A stretch of DNA of 64,000 nt from 34-65-8 sp963529855 (GTDB lineage: Bacteria; Pseudomonadota; Alphaproteobacteria; Sphingomonadales; Sphingomonadaceae), in the NCBI GenBank assembly GCA_963529855.1, contig CAURZK010000005.1, positions 124,001-188,000 of the forward strand, written 5' to 3'. Below are positions 12,094 to 20,729 of this stretch, piece by piece (positions within the stretch are counted from its first letter, which is position 1; each line of letters begins with the position of its first letter). The position numbers were made by a program, and so were the translations under genes. The notes under the pieces are model-generated. The model had not been told where the DNA came from. It did no database searches and worked only from the letters and a program-made list of their open reading frames with translations.

Positions 12094-12888
12094 TCAGGCC
12101 GCCGCGGCCTCCCGCTTGGCCAGTAGCTTCTCGGTCACGCCGAAGCTGCGTTCCTCGTCCACGTCGATCGCGAATTCGCCATTGGAAAGCACGATCGGCG
12201 CCAGCTTGTAACCGAACCGCTTGCTGACCTGCGCGAACAGCTTGTCCTTGTCGCCCCAGCCGAAATAGAACCGGATCAGGTTCATCAGCCCGAATGCCTT
12301 GGCGATCCGGCTGGGAAATTTCATGAATTGCCCGCCGGTGCGCATGATCTCTGCCGCGCCCAGCGCCTCGCGGCTGCCGATCCAGTAGGTGTTGCAGTTG
12401 GAATAGCCGCCGTCGGAAAACTCGTAGAACCGCTTCTGCCCAACCGGATCGGCTGCGATCACGTCTTCCTTGCGCGCGAGGGCAGCGGCCACGGCCGCTT
12501 CGGCCGCAAGCGCCTTGTCGATGAACTCGACATAGCCTTCGGGGTTGACCAGGCAGTTGTCCGACGTCGTGATCAGCAGCGGGTATTCGGCGCCCTCCGC
12601 GCCCGAAAACACGCTGTCGACCAGATTGTATGCGCCGGGGCGGAAGTGCAGGCGCCCCTCGCTTTGCAGCCGTGCCACCAGCGGGATCGCGGCGATTTCG
12701 TCGGGCTCGTGCGCGACGACGTGGATCGCGCCCACCCGGTCGCACCGGGCCAGCGCGTCGATCACGTGCTCGATCATCGGCTTGCCCGCGACCGGGACGA
12801 CGCTTTTCTGGCTCACCCCCGCGCGCGCGGCGAGCGGGTCGAGCATGCCGGAACGCTTGCCGGCCATGACGAGTGCGGTTGCCTTCAT
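12094..12888 (-). CDS. MobA-like nucleotidyltransferase family protein
   Basis: A 264-residue protein that begins KATALVMAGKRSGMLDPLA, a variant of the GGxGxR nucleotide-binding loop of sugar-phosphate nucleotidyltransferases, with QKSVVPVAGKPMIEHVIDAL as the following motif. A central acidic TTSDNCLV may hold the metal-binding aspartate. The start at 12888 is the only one that begins with the loop motif. It sits between mmsB and the flippase gene on the same strand. Together the pair suggests activation and export of a sugar or polyol, but nothing in the sequence names the substrate. Confidence 0.72.
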   Translation of the reverse strand: MKATALVMAGKRSGMLDPLAARAGVSQKSVVPVAGKPMIEHVIDALARCDRVGAIHVVAHEPDEIAAIPLVARLQSEGRLHFRPGAYNLVDSVFSGAEGAEYPLLITTSDNCLVNPEGYVEFIDKALAAEAAVAAALARKEDVIAADPVGQKRFYEFSDGGYSNCNTYWIGSREALGAAEIMRTGGQFMKFPSRIAKAFGLMNLIRFYFGWGDKDKLFAQVSKRFGYKLAPIVLSNGEFAIDVDEERSFGVTEKLLAKREAAAA

Positions 12889-12928
12889 CCCCGCGCCTCT
12901 ACCGGCAAAGCGGATTTCGGCAAAGGCT

Positions 12929-13798
12929 TCACAGCATCTTGATGATGGCGGAGAAGTCCTTGCCGCCGTTGCCGGCCCCGGCGAAGTCTTCGTACAGCGC
13001 GGTCGCACGCGCGCCCATCGGCGTTGCGGCGCCAGCACTGTCGGCAGCTTCCATCGCAAGGCGCAGGTCCTTGAGCATAAGGGCAGCGGCGAAACCACCC
13101 TGGTAATCGTTGTCGGCGGGCGTGGTCGGGCCGACGCCGGGGACGGGGCAATAGCTCGTCATCGACCAGCACTGGCCGCTCGAAACGGAGGAAATGTCGT
13201 AGAACGTCTGCGGGTCGAGCCCGAGCTTCTGCGCCATCGCGAAGGCCTCGCACGTGCCGATCATGTGTATGCCCAGCAGCATGTTGTTGCAGATCTTGGC
13301 CGCCTGCCCGTTACCCGCGTCGCCCGCATGGATCACCGCCTTGCCCATTGCGGACAGGATCGGCTCTGCACGCTGGAATGCGGACTCGCTGCCGCCGACC
13401 ATAAATGTAAGCGTGCCGCCGTTCGCTGCCGCGATGCCGCCGCTGACGGGGGCGTCGACCATGTCGTATCCGGCAGCTTGCGCCGCGCCGATCACCTCGC
13501 GCGCGGTGGCAACGTCGATGGTCGAGCAATCCAGCAGCACTGCGCCCGCGGGCGCATGGCCGAACACGCTGGCTTCGTAGACCGACTTCACGATCTGGCC
13601 GTTGGGCAGCATGGTCACGACCGCCTCGGCACCCGCGCAGGCTTCGGCGGCATCGGTGAAGGTTTCGCAGCCGTTGTCGCCAGCGTGGGCGAGCGCATCG
13701 GCGGACAGGTCGAATGCGCGGACCTCATGCCCCGCCTTGACGAGGTTCGCGGCCATCCCGCCGCCCATGTTGCCGAGGCCGATGAAGGCGATTTTCAT
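12929..13798 (-). CDS. mmsB: 3-hydroxyisobutyrate dehydrogenase
   Basis: Oxidises 3-hydroxyisobutyrate to methylmalonate semialdehyde with NAD+, a late step in valine breakdown. The 289-residue protein has the N-terminal Rossmann motif FIGLGNMGGGMAANL, the substrate loop DAPVSGG (115-121), the catalytic Lys168 in AAKICNN and the C-terminal GNGGKDFSAII. The ATG at 13798 has GGAGAG seven bases upstream; an ATG five codons earlier lacks a site. It lies between the enoyl-CoA hydratase and nucleotidyltransferase genes in the same operon. Confidence 0.95.
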   Translation of the reverse strand: MKIAFIGLGNMGGGMAANLVKAGHEVRAFDLSADALAHAGDNGCETFTDAAEACAGAEAVVTMLPNGQIVKSVYEASVFGHAPAGAVLLDCSTIDVATAREVIGAAQAAGYDMVDAPVSGGIAAANGGTLTFMVGGSESAFQRAEPILSAMGKAVIHAGDAGNGQAAKICNNMLLGIHMIGTCEAFAMAQKLGLDPQTFYDISSVSSGQCWSMTSYCPVPGVGPTTPADNDYQGGFAAALMLKDLRLAMEAADSAGAATPMGARATALYEDFAGAGNGGKDFSAIIKML

Positions 13799-13841
13799 TT
13801 GGTTACTCTCCACAAGCCCCTCTCTTTCGAGGAAGCGTAAT

Positions 13842-14624
13842 TTACCGCCCCTTCCACACGCCTTCCCGCTTCTCGACGAAGGCGGCCATGCCTTCGGCCT
13901 TGTCTTCGCTGGCGGCGAGGATCTGGAAGATGCGGCGTTCGATGATCAGCCCCTGGTCGAGGCTCGTCTCGAACGCGGCGTTGACCATTTCCTTGTTCGC
14001 GATCGCGGCCATCGGCGGCATTGCGGCGATGTGGGCGGCGGTCTTGAGGGCTTCCTCGACCAGGCTGTCGTGCGGCACGACGCGGGCGACGAGGCCGCTG
14101 CGTTCCGCTTCGGCGGCGTCCATCATCCGGCCAGTCAGGCACATTTCCATCGCCTTGGCCTTGCCGATCGCGCGGGTCAGGCGCTGGCTGCCGCCCATGC
14201 CGGGCGCGACGCCCAGCTTGATCTCGGGCTGGCCGAACTTCGCCTTGTCCGACGCGATTATGAAATCCGCCATCATCGCCAGCTCGCATCCGCCGCCAAG
14301 GGCAAAGCCATTAACCGCAGCGATCCATGGCTTGCGCACTTTCTTGACCAGGTCACTGGTCCAGCGGCCGAAGAAATCCTCGAGGTAGAAATCGGCAGCG
14401 GGCTTTTCCGACATTTCCTTGATGTCGGCGCCCGCGGCGAACGCCTTGTCGCCGCTGCCGGTCAGCACCGCGCAGAGCTGGCTCTTGTCCGCCTCGAACG
14501 CTGCGAAGGCGCCGATCAGGTCCTCGAGCACCTGCGAGTTGAGCGCATTCAGCGCTTGCGGGCGGTTCAGGGTGATCAGCGTCACCGCCCCGCGTTGTTC
14601 GACGGTGATGGTTTCGTAGCTCAT
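13842..14624 (-). CDS. enoyl-CoA hydratase
   Basis: A 260-residue crotonase-family hydratase. The oxyanion-hole region AFAAGADIKEM (61-71) and the two catalytic glutamates, Glu114 in GGGCELAM and Glu134 in FGQPEI, are all present, so it should be an active hydratase. In this operon its likely substrate is methacrylyl-CoA made by the isobutyryl-CoA dehydrogenase. The ATG at 14624 overlaps the upstream hydrolase stop (ATGA). Confidence 0.93.
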   Translation of the reverse strand: MSYETITVEQRGAVTLITLNRPQALNALNSQVLEDLIGAFAAFEADKSQLCAVLTGSGDKAFAAGADIKEMSEKPAADFYLEDFFGRWTSDLVKKVRKPWIAAVNGFALGGGCELAMMADFIIASDKAKFGQPEIKLGVAPGMGGSQRLTRAIGKAKAMEMCLTGRMMDAAEAERSGLVARVVPHDSLVEEALKTAAHIAAMPPMAAIANKEMVNAAFETSLDQGLIIERRIFQILAASEDKAEGMAAFVEKREGVWKGR

Positions 14625-15664
14625 AGCGGTTTCCATTCCTCGTCCGCGGGCAGGGGCGCGAAGATGCTGTCGATCAACTCCTCGCTCACGCCCTCGGGGG
14701 TGGCGGGGTTCCATTGCGGGTCGCCGGTCTTGTCGACGATCACCGCGCGCACGCCTTCGGCAAAGTCAGGCCGGGTGAGGACACGCGATGCGATGCGGTA
14801 TTCCATCGCCATGTTGTCCGCGAAATCGGTCAGCTTCGCGCTTTCGGCCAGCTGCCGCAGCGCGACCTTGCAGGTCTGCGGGCTCTTGGTGCCCAGCGTG
14901 TCGCGTTCCTTGGCCGCCCAGTCGCTGTCGTCGGCTTCCAGACTGGCGAGAATGTCCTCGTAACGGTCGGAATGGAAATGCTTTGCGATCCGGTCGGCAT
15001 TGCCGGCGATCCGCGCCTCTGGCGGAGTGATCGAAAGTTCAGCCAGGATGCCAGCGATGCGGCCCGGATGCTCGGCAATCCGCGCCTTGGCCTCGGCCAG
15101 CTTTTCACTGGGAAGGTAATGGGTGGCGAGGCCCGCCCACAGGCATTCCGCCCCGTCGAGCCGCGCGCCGGTGAGCGCAAGGAATTGCCCGAGCCGCCCG
15201 CCCAGACGCGCAAGATACCAGCCGCCGCCAACATCGGGGAACAGGCCGATCCCCGTTTCCGGCATGGCGAAGCGGGTATGCTCGGTCGCGACGCGATACT
15301 TCGCAGGCTGCGAAATGCCCACGCCCCCGCCCATCGTGATCCCGTCCATGAAGGCGACGATCGGCTTGGGATAGACGAACATCTGGTGGTTGAGCTGGTA
15401 TTCGTCGTGAAAGAACCTGCGCCCCGAAACGCCGCCGTCATTCAGCGCCGAATTGCGCAGGAACGCGATATCGCCGCCGGCGCAGAATCCGCGCCCTTCG
15501 GAATGATCGAGCAGCACGACCTCGACCGCCGGGTCATGTTTCCAATCGGTCAGGGCCGCGCTGATCGCGTGGCACATCTCCAGCGTCAGCGCATGCAGCG
15601 CCTTGGGGCGGTTGAGCGAGATATGCGCCGCTGCGCCGTGGGTGTGGGTTAGGACGTCGCTCAT
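14621..15664 (-). CDS. 3-hydroxyisobutyryl-CoA hydrolase (enoyl-CoA hydratase/isomerase family)
   Basis: A 347-residue crotonase-fold protein of the HIBCH branch, which cleaves 3-hydroxyisobutyryl-CoA to the free acid. Markers are GRGFCAGGDIAFL (58-70), FMDGITMGGGVGIS and the catalytic PETGIGLFPDVGGGWYL (Glu136), plus the long C-terminal region that hydratases lack. It overlaps the dehydrogenase gene before it and the hydratase gene after it by four bases each, so the three enzymes are translationally coupled. Confidence 0.93.
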   Translation of the reverse strand: MSDVLTHTHGAAAHISLNRPKALHALTLEMCHAISAALTDWKHDPAVEVVLLDHSEGRGFCAGGDIAFLRNSALNDGGVSGRRFFHDEYQLNHQMFVYPKPIVAFMDGITMGGGVGISQPAKYRVATEHTRFAMPETGIGLFPDVGGGWYLARLGGRLGQFLALTGARLDGAECLWAGLATHYLPSEKLAEAKARIAEHPGRIAGILAELSITPPEARIAGNADRIAKHFHSDRYEDILASLEADDSDWAAKERDTLGTKSPQTCKVALRQLAESAKLTDFADNMAMEYRIASRVLTRPDFAEGVRAVIVDKTGDPQWNPATPEGVSEELIDSIFAPLPADEEWKPL

Positions 15665-16806
15665 TGCCGCAACAAGTCCCGGCCGACGATCATGCGCATA
15701 ACCTGATTTGTCCCTTCGAGGATCGAATGCACGCGCAAGTCGCGCCAGAAGCGTTCGATCGGATAGTCGCGCAGGTAGCCGTAGCCACCGAACAGCTGCA
15801 GCGCGTTGTTGACGACGTTGGAGCCGGAATCGGTCGCCAGCCGCTTGGCCATTGCCGAAAACCGGCTCTTGTCGGGCGCGTTGTCGGTCACCTTGGCGGC
15901 GGCGAGATAGAGCAGCGCGCGCGCCGCCTCCAGTTCCGTCGCCATGTCGGCGAGCATGAACTGGGTGTTCTGGAAATCGGCCACTGGCTGGCCGAACTGC
16001 TGGCGCTCCTTGGTATACCGGATCGCCTCGTCGAGGCACCGCTGCGCCCCGCCCAGCGAACAAGCGCCGATATTGAGCCGCCCCCCGTCGAGGCCCATCA
16101 TGGCGAAGCGGAACCCTTCGCCTTCGTCACCGACCCGGTTTTCAACCGGCACGCGCGCATCCTCGAAAATCACCTGTGCGGTCGGGCTGGCGTTCCAGCC
16201 CAGCTTCTTTTCCGGCGCGCCGAAGCTGACGCCTGGCGTGTCCTTGTCGATGACCAGGCAGGTGATGCCCTTGGTCTTGTCCTCGCTCGTGCGGACCATG
16301 GTGACGTAAACGTCGTTGTAGCCCGCGCCAGAGATGAACTGCTTGGTGCCGTTCAGGACATAGTGATCGCCATCGCGCCGGGCGCTGGTCTTGAGCCCGG
16401 CCGCATCCGAACCGCTGCCCGGTTCGGTCAGGGCGTAGCTGGCGATCTTTTCCATCGAAATGAGATCGGGCAGGTACCTGGCCTTGACCTCGGCCCCGCC
16501 GAAGCGGTCGATCATCCAGGTCGCCATGTTGTGGATCGAGATAAACGCACTGGTCGCCGGGCAGCCATAGGCCATGGCTTCCATGATCAGCGCCGCTTCC
16601 AGCCGCCCCAGGCCGATCCCGCCCGATTCCTCCGACACGTAGATCGCGCCGAAACCAAGTTCCGCAGTCTGCTTGATCACGTCACGCGGGAAATGGTGCT
16701 GCTCGTCCCATTCGGCGGCGAAGGGGGTGATGGCGTCTGCAGTGAACCGCTGCGCCATTTCCTGGATCGCAAGCTGGTCTTCGGTGAGCTGGAATTGTCC
16801 GGTCAT
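15661..16806 (-). CDS. acyl-CoA dehydrogenase, probably isobutyryl-CoA dehydrogenase
   Basis: A 381-residue FAD enzyme. Motifs in order: EEYGG-like VSEESGGIGLGRLEAA, YALTEPGSGSD (FAD-binding), and the C-terminal QLFGGYGYLRDYPIERFWRD followed by ILEGTNQVMRMIV, in which Glu364 is the catalytic base. The position of this glutamate is that of the short/branched-chain class. Its place directly before HIBCH and hydratase genes points to isobutyryl-CoA as substrate, although the sequence alone does not exclude other short acyl-CoAs. Confidence 0.9.
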   Translation of the reverse strand: MTGQFQLTEDQLAIQEMAQRFTADAITPFAAEWDEQHHFPRDVIKQTAELGFGAIYVSEESGGIGLGRLEAALIMEAMAYGCPATSAFISIHNMATWMIDRFGGAEVKARYLPDLISMEKIASYALTEPGSGSDAAGLKTSARRDGDHYVLNGTKQFISGAGYNDVYVTMVRTSEDKTKGITCLVIDKDTPGVSFGAPEKKLGWNASPTAQVIFEDARVPVENRVGDEGEGFRFAMMGLDGGRLNIGACSLGGAQRCLDEAIRYTKERQQFGQPVADFQNTQFMLADMATELEAARALLYLAAAKVTDNAPDKSRFSAMAKRLATDSGSNVVNNALQLFGGYGYLRDYPIERFWRDLRVHSILEGTNQVMRMIVGRDLLRQ

Positions 16807-16871
16807 GGCGGGGGCTCTAATCCGGCTGCGGCGGATAGAAAAGGGCAATAGAACCGCCGGGCAGAAGCATC

Positions 16872-17255
16872 CTAGTCGAGAACTGCCTCGGCCTCGATTT
16901 CCACCAGCCATTCGGGGCGGCACAGCGCGGCAACCCCCACCATCGTGGATGCGGGCGGAGCTGTACCGAACCAGCGCGCGTGGACTGCGCCGACTGCATC
17001 CTGAGCCGTTATATCGGCCAGGAACATGCGGGTGCGAACCACGTGCGCCGCGCTGCCGCCCAGCTGTTCGATTGCACGCACGATCAGCGCGCAGCACCGT
17101 TCGGCCTGTTCCGCGGCTCCGCCGGGCGTGGTCGATCCATCGTCTTCGATCGGCCCGGTCCCGGCGACCATGATCCGGTCGCCGACGCGCACCGCCCGGC
17201 AGAACCCGAACTGCGCTTCGTAGGGGGATCCCGACGTTGCGCGGCTACGTGTCAC
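16872..17255 (-). CDS. RidA/YjgF family protein
   Basis: A 127-residue protein of the RidA family, whose classical members hydrolyse reactive enamine/imine intermediates of PLP enzymes. Visible family features are VGDRIMVAGTGPI near residues 24-36, VVRTRMFLADI in the middle and the PEWLVEIEAEA C-terminus. The usual catalytic-arginine context near the end (RxxLP..xxVEIE) is altered here to CRPEWLVEIE, so it is of a divergent subgroup. It overlaps the I78 inhibitor gene by four bases and lies 65 bases before the dehydrogenase. Confidence 0.85.
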   Translation of the reverse strand: MTRSRATSGSPYEAQFGFCRAVRVGDRIMVAGTGPIEDDGSTTPGGAAEQAERCCALIVRAIEQLGGSAAHVVRTRMFLADITAQDAVGAVHARWFGTAPPASTMVGVAALCRPEWLVEIEAEAVLD

Positions 17256-17539
17256 CCGCAGCGGACCGCGGTGATCGCCATGCTCTCGTCATAGGTTACG
17301 TTCACCCGGTCGGTGCGGTAATCCATCGTAAAGACCGCGCCGGGCGGGCCCCAGCGCAGCGTGCGTGCTCCGGTCAGCTTCAGCGCCCGTGCGCCGGTGT
17401 CAGACCCGGCACGCTGCCCGATCAGGACCTGGGCAGGCTCTGCCATGCAGGTTTCGGGTGCTCGCGGCATGGTGTTGCAGGCGGACAACGACAGGGCGAG
17501 GCCGGCAGCAGCGGCGATATGAACGGCGGCGCGGGGCAT
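17252..17539 (-). CDS. peptidase inhibitor I78 family lipoprotein
   Basis: A 95-residue secreted protein. A hydrophobic leader ends in the lipobox-like LSLSAC, giving a lipidated Cys at about residue 22. The mature part matches the I78 fold in pattern: ETCMAEPAQVLIGQ with a conserved first Cys, VFTMDYRTDRVNVTYDES, and a final Cys in AVRCG. Known I78 proteins inhibit serine proteases in the periplasm. The ATG at 17539 shares one base with the upstream stop (TGATG); a GTG three codons earlier is possible. Confidence 0.8.
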   Translation of the reverse strand: MPRAAVHIAAAAGLALSLSACNTMPRAPETCMAEPAQVLIGQRAGSDTGARALKLTGARTLRWGPPGAVFTMDYRTDRVNVTYDESMAITAVRCG

Positions 17540-18015
17540 CAGGCGCACTTCGTGTAGGTCAACGGCTCGGCAAGCGCGTCCTCGCCGAATTCGCTGCGGA
17601 CCAGCGTTTGGCCGCCGTCGCCCAGTGCCAGCTGCATGTCACGGGTCCATTGCATGCCTTCGCCGGTGAAGGCGAACTGGGCACGGAAGGTCGAATCGGT
17701 ACGGGTGGTCGCGGTATCGACCTGGCCGACCGATTCGTAGAACCGGATTTCGCCAGCATCGACGGTGATCAGCCCCTTGGCATCGCCGCGGGTGGAGGTG
17801 CAATCTTCCGGCACCAGGCCCCAGCGGCCATGCATCGATGCTGGAATGCCGAGCCCGACCTGGACAGGGGGTTCGGCCGGATCGGCACCTTCTGCCGTCG
17901 CGGCGCTACCTTCAGCGGGAGCGTTGGTGGTGTCTGCCGGCGCCTCAGCCTGTTCGGCCGGGCCGCCGCAAGCGGCCAGAGCTGCCGTCGCCAGCAGCGC
18001 AATCGTCAATCGCAT
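17539..18015 (-). CDS. putative lipoprotein of unknown function
   Basis: A 158-residue protein with a lipoprotein signal (LLATAALAACGG), an Ala/Glu/Pro-rich linker to about residue 52, and a small C-terminal domain with two cysteines, GRWGLVPEDCTS and the terminal TYTKCA, which may form a disulfide. The ATG at 18015 has a strong AGGAGGG four bases upstream; an in-frame ATG 13 codons earlier does not. It lies between mmsA and the I78 inhibitor gene and is coupled to the latter. I do not recognise the domain. Confidence 0.8.
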   Translation of the reverse strand: MRLTIALLATAALAACGGPAEQAEAPADTTNAPAEGSAATAEGADPAEPPVQVGLGIPASMHGRWGLVPEDCTSTRGDAKGLITVDAGEIRFYESVGQVDTATTRTDSTFRAQFAFTGEGMQWTRDMQLALGDGGQTLVRSEFGEDALAEPLTYTKCA

Positions 18016-18088
18016 CGGACCCTCCTTGTCGTGTCGAAGGGGAGAAACGAGCAAGCGCGGCGTTCTTTCCCGAACGCCGCGCCGCCGC

Positions 18089-19585
18089 TCAACCCATCGT
18101 CGGAATGATGAAGGCGTTCGACCCGTCGCCGCCGCCGTCGGGCCAGCGCTGGGTGACGGTCTTGACCTTGGTCCAGAACTTCAGCCCTTCGGTACCGTAC
18201 TGGTTGGTGTCGCCAAACGCGCTGCGCTTCCACCCGCCGAAGCTGTGATAGGCGACCGGCACCGGGATCGGCACATTGATGCCGACCATGCCCACGTTGA
18301 CGCGGCTGGCGAATTCGCGCGCGGCGTGACCGTTGCGGGTGAAGATGGCGACGCCGTTGCCATACTGGTGCTCGCTCGGCAGGCGCACGGCTTCCTCGAA
18401 ATCCCTGGCGCGCACGATCTGGAGGACGGGGCCGAAGATTTCTTCCTGATAGCTCTGCATCTGCGGGGTGACGCGGTCGATCAGGGTCGGGCCGATGAAG
18501 AAGCCTTTCTCATGCCCCTGCAGGCTGAACCCACGCCCGTCGATCACGATCTCGCCGCCTTCGGCCTCGGCCGTGTCGATCCACTGTTCGACCCGCGCCT
18601 TGTGCTCAGGGGTCACGACCGGGCCGTAATGCGCATCCTTGTCGGTCGACACGCCTACGCGCAGGGCGTTGATCGCAGGGATCAGCTTTTCCCGCAGGCG
18701 ATCGGCTGTCTCCTCGCCCACCGGCACCACGACCGGCAACGCCATGCAGCGCTCGCCCGCCGAACCGAATGCCGCGCCCGCCAGGTCGTTCACGACCTGG
18801 TCGAGATCGGCGTCGGGCATCACGATGCCGTGGTTCTTCGCCCCGCCCATTGCCTGGACGCGTTTTCCGGCGGCCACGCCGCGCTTGTAGACATAGTGCG
18901 CAATGTCGCTCGACCCGACGAAGCTGACCGCAGCGATGTCGGGGTGGTCGAGGATCGCGTCGACCATTTCCTTGTCCCCGTGGACCACCTGCAGCAGCCC
19001 TTCGGGGGCGCCGGCTTCGAGGAACAGTTCGGCCAGGCGCACCGGCACGCTGGGGTCGCGCTCCGACGGCTTGAGGATGAAGGCGTTGCCCGCCGCGATC
19101 GCCATGCCGAACATCCACATCGGGATCATCGCGGGGAAGTTGAATGGCGTGATGCCCGCGCCGATGCCCAGCGGCTGGCGCGCCGAATAGACGTCGATCC
19201 CCGGCCCGGCACCAAGGGTATATTCACCCTTGAGCACCTGCGGGATCCCGCAGGCATACTCGATCACTTCGAGGCCGCGCTGGATATCGCCCTGCGCGTC
19301 TTCGATCACCTTGCCGTGTTCGCTGGCGAGCAGTTCGGCCAGTTCCTGCCGGTTCGCCTCGACCAGTTCCTTGAACTTGAACATCACGCGCGCGCGTCGC
19401 TGCGGGTTTGTCATGGCCCATTCGGGCTGAACCCGCTTGGCGTTCTCGACCGCGCGCTCGAGCAGGGCAGCGTCGCCCAGCGCGACTTCAGCCTGTACTT
19501 CGCCCGTCGACGGGTTCCAGATCGCATGCTTGCGGCCGGTGCTGGTCCCCGTCCCGCCGGAAATGAAATGGTCGACCTGGCGCAT
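18089..19585 (-). CDS. mmsA: methylmalonate-semialdehyde dehydrogenase (CoA-acylating)
   Basis: Converts methylmalonate semialdehyde to propionyl-CoA, the last step of valine degradation. The 498-residue protein has the aldehyde dehydrogenase fold: TPFNFPAMIPMWMFG (147-161) as cofactor site, FVGSSDIAHYVY in place of the usual GST motif, and catalytic Cys280 in GSAGERCMALPV. FGSAGERCM and MMSDH-type GGAKNHGIVMPDAD distinguish it from other aldehyde dehydrogenases. It is the first gene of the long minus-strand block and its promoter should lie in 19586-19700. Confidence 0.95.
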   Translation of the reverse strand: MRQVDHFISGGTGTSTGRKHAIWNPSTGEVQAEVALGDAALLERAVENAKRVQPEWAMTNPQRRARVMFKFKELVEANRQELAELLASEHGKVIEDAQGDIQRGLEVIEYACGIPQVLKGEYTLGAGPGIDVYSARQPLGIGAGITPFNFPAMIPMWMFGMAIAAGNAFILKPSERDPSVPVRLAELFLEAGAPEGLLQVVHGDKEMVDAILDHPDIAAVSFVGSSDIAHYVYKRGVAAGKRVQAMGGAKNHGIVMPDADLDQVVNDLAGAAFGSAGERCMALPVVVPVGEETADRLREKLIPAINALRVGVSTDKDAHYGPVVTPEHKARVEQWIDTAEAEGGEIVIDGRGFSLQGHEKGFFIGPTLIDRVTPQMQSYQEEIFGPVLQIVRARDFEEAVRLPSEHQYGNGVAIFTRNGHAAREFASRVNVGMVGINVPIPVPVAYHSFGGWKRSAFGDTNQYGTEGLKFWTKVKTVTQRWPDGGGDGSNAFIIPTMG

Positions 19586-19700
19586 CGTAAATCTCCTTTA
19601 TGACAGCCCCTCTAACGATGCGTGCCGACAAGGCAAATGGCGAGATGGCCGAGGCCACTTGACCGTTCGCCCCGACCCCGGCAGAGGGGCCGAAGCCATT

Positions 19701-19774
19701 GCGGGTATGATGTAATGGTAGCCTGTCAGCTTCCCATGCTGAACGCGCGGGTTCGATTCCCGCTACCCGCTCCA
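19701..19774 (+). tRNA. tRNA-Gly (anticodon CCC)
   Basis: A 74-base cloverleaf with encoded CCA. The acceptor GCGGGTA (19701-19707) pairs with TACCCGC (19764-19770), the T arm contains GGTTCGATTCC, and the anticodon stem TCAGC/GCTGA closes a seven-base loop TTCCCAT with anticodon CCC. It reads GGG codons. It stands alone between the mmsA promoter region and a convergent dehydrogenase gene. Confidence 0.96.
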
Positions 19775-19798
19775 GCCTTCTTTCAATCGCTTGCGCCG

Positions 19799-20593
19799 CT
19801 ATTTCGGCGGCATCCGGATCGCACCGTCGATGCGGAACTGGTGGCCGTTGAGATAACTGTTGCGCGCGATCTCCAGGATCAGGCTGGCGAATTCCTCCGG
19901 CTCGCCCAATCGCTTGGGGAAAGGGACGCTGGCGTTGAGCTGGTCCCACATTTGCGGGTTGCGGTCCTTCATCCCCAGCATCAGGGGCGTTGCGAAGATA
20001 CCCGGCATTACCGAATTGACCCGTATGCCCAGGTCCATCAGGTCGCGCGCCATGGGCAGGACCAGGCCGTTCACCCCCGCCTTGCAGCTACCGTAGATAA
20101 CCTGCCCGATCTGGCCGTCCTGCGCCGCCACGCTTGCAGTGAGCACGATCGCGCCGCGTTCGCCATCTGCGTTGAGCGGCTCTGCATTGGCCATGCCCAG
20201 CGCCGAGAGCGATGCGACGCGGTAGCTCGCGACCAGAATGCCCTGGGCACCGAATGCGTAATCTTCGGTCGATAGCCTTTTGTACCCGCCGCTTTCCTTG
20301 TCCCAGCCCAGCGTCTTGCCGCGGCGGCTTGCCATGGCGCAATGGACCATTACCCGTTCCTGGCCGTGAGCGGCACGGGCAGCTTCGAACCCGGCGACGA
20401 CCGAAGCTTCGTCCATAACGTCGACATGGTGAAAGCTGCCGCCGATTGCGGCGGCATGCTCGTTACCGCCGGTATCGTCGATATCGAAGATCGCGACCTT
20501 GAGGCCCGCTTCGGCCAGTGCCTGCGCGCTTGCCCGGCCCAGCCCCGATGCGCCGCCCGTGACCACGGCGGCCATTCCTGCCTCCAGTTTCAT
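19799..20593 (-). CDS. short-chain dehydrogenase, HSD10/3-hydroxyacyl-CoA dehydrogenase-like
   Basis: A 264-residue SDR enzyme with the cofactor motif VTGGASGLGRA (11-21) and catalytic residues Ser154, Tyr167 and Lys171 (YGSCK). The C-terminal RLGEPEEFASL and NGHQFRIDGAIRMPPK closely follow the pattern of type-2 3-hydroxyacyl-CoA dehydrogenase (17-beta-HSD10), which in mitochondria acts in isoleucine breakdown. Beside a valine catabolic block a role with 2-methyl-3-hydroxybutyryl-CoA or fatty acyl-CoA is reasonable but unproven. The NNAG motif of classical SDRs is replaced by HCAMA. Confidence 0.85.
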   Translation of the reverse strand: MKLEAGMAAVVTGGASGLGRASAQALAEAGLKVAIFDIDDTGGNEHAAAIGGSFHHVDVMDEASVVAGFEAARAAHGQERVMVHCAMASRRGKTLGWDKESGGYKRLSTEDYAFGAQGILVASYRVASLSALGMANAEPLNADGERGAIVLTASVAAQDGQIGQVIYGSCKAGVNGLVLPMARDLMDLGIRVNSVMPGIFATPLMLGMKDRNPQMWDQLNASVPFPKRLGEPEEFASLILEIARNSYLNGHQFRIDGAIRMPPK

Positions 20594-20729
20594 CTTTCGC
20601 CTCCTCCCCCATCAGCCTGCCGTCTCGTTACGTCAGACTTGGCAGTGGAGCGGTGAGCGCGCAACGGGTGTCACGCAGGTTTCATGCTGCTATTGCACGG
20701 CCGCCAGACAACTCCCGCAGGATCGCCAG

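Noticed and set aside
17765..19603. 612-codon plus-strand frame over mmsA
   Set aside because: Antisense shadow of mmsA; the protein is His/Arg/Asp-rich noise and would run across the lipoprotein and mmsA genes.
19586..19800. tRNA-Gly as an integration site of a mobile element
   Set aside because: No integrase, no repeated tRNA 3' end and no change in base composition was seen near it.
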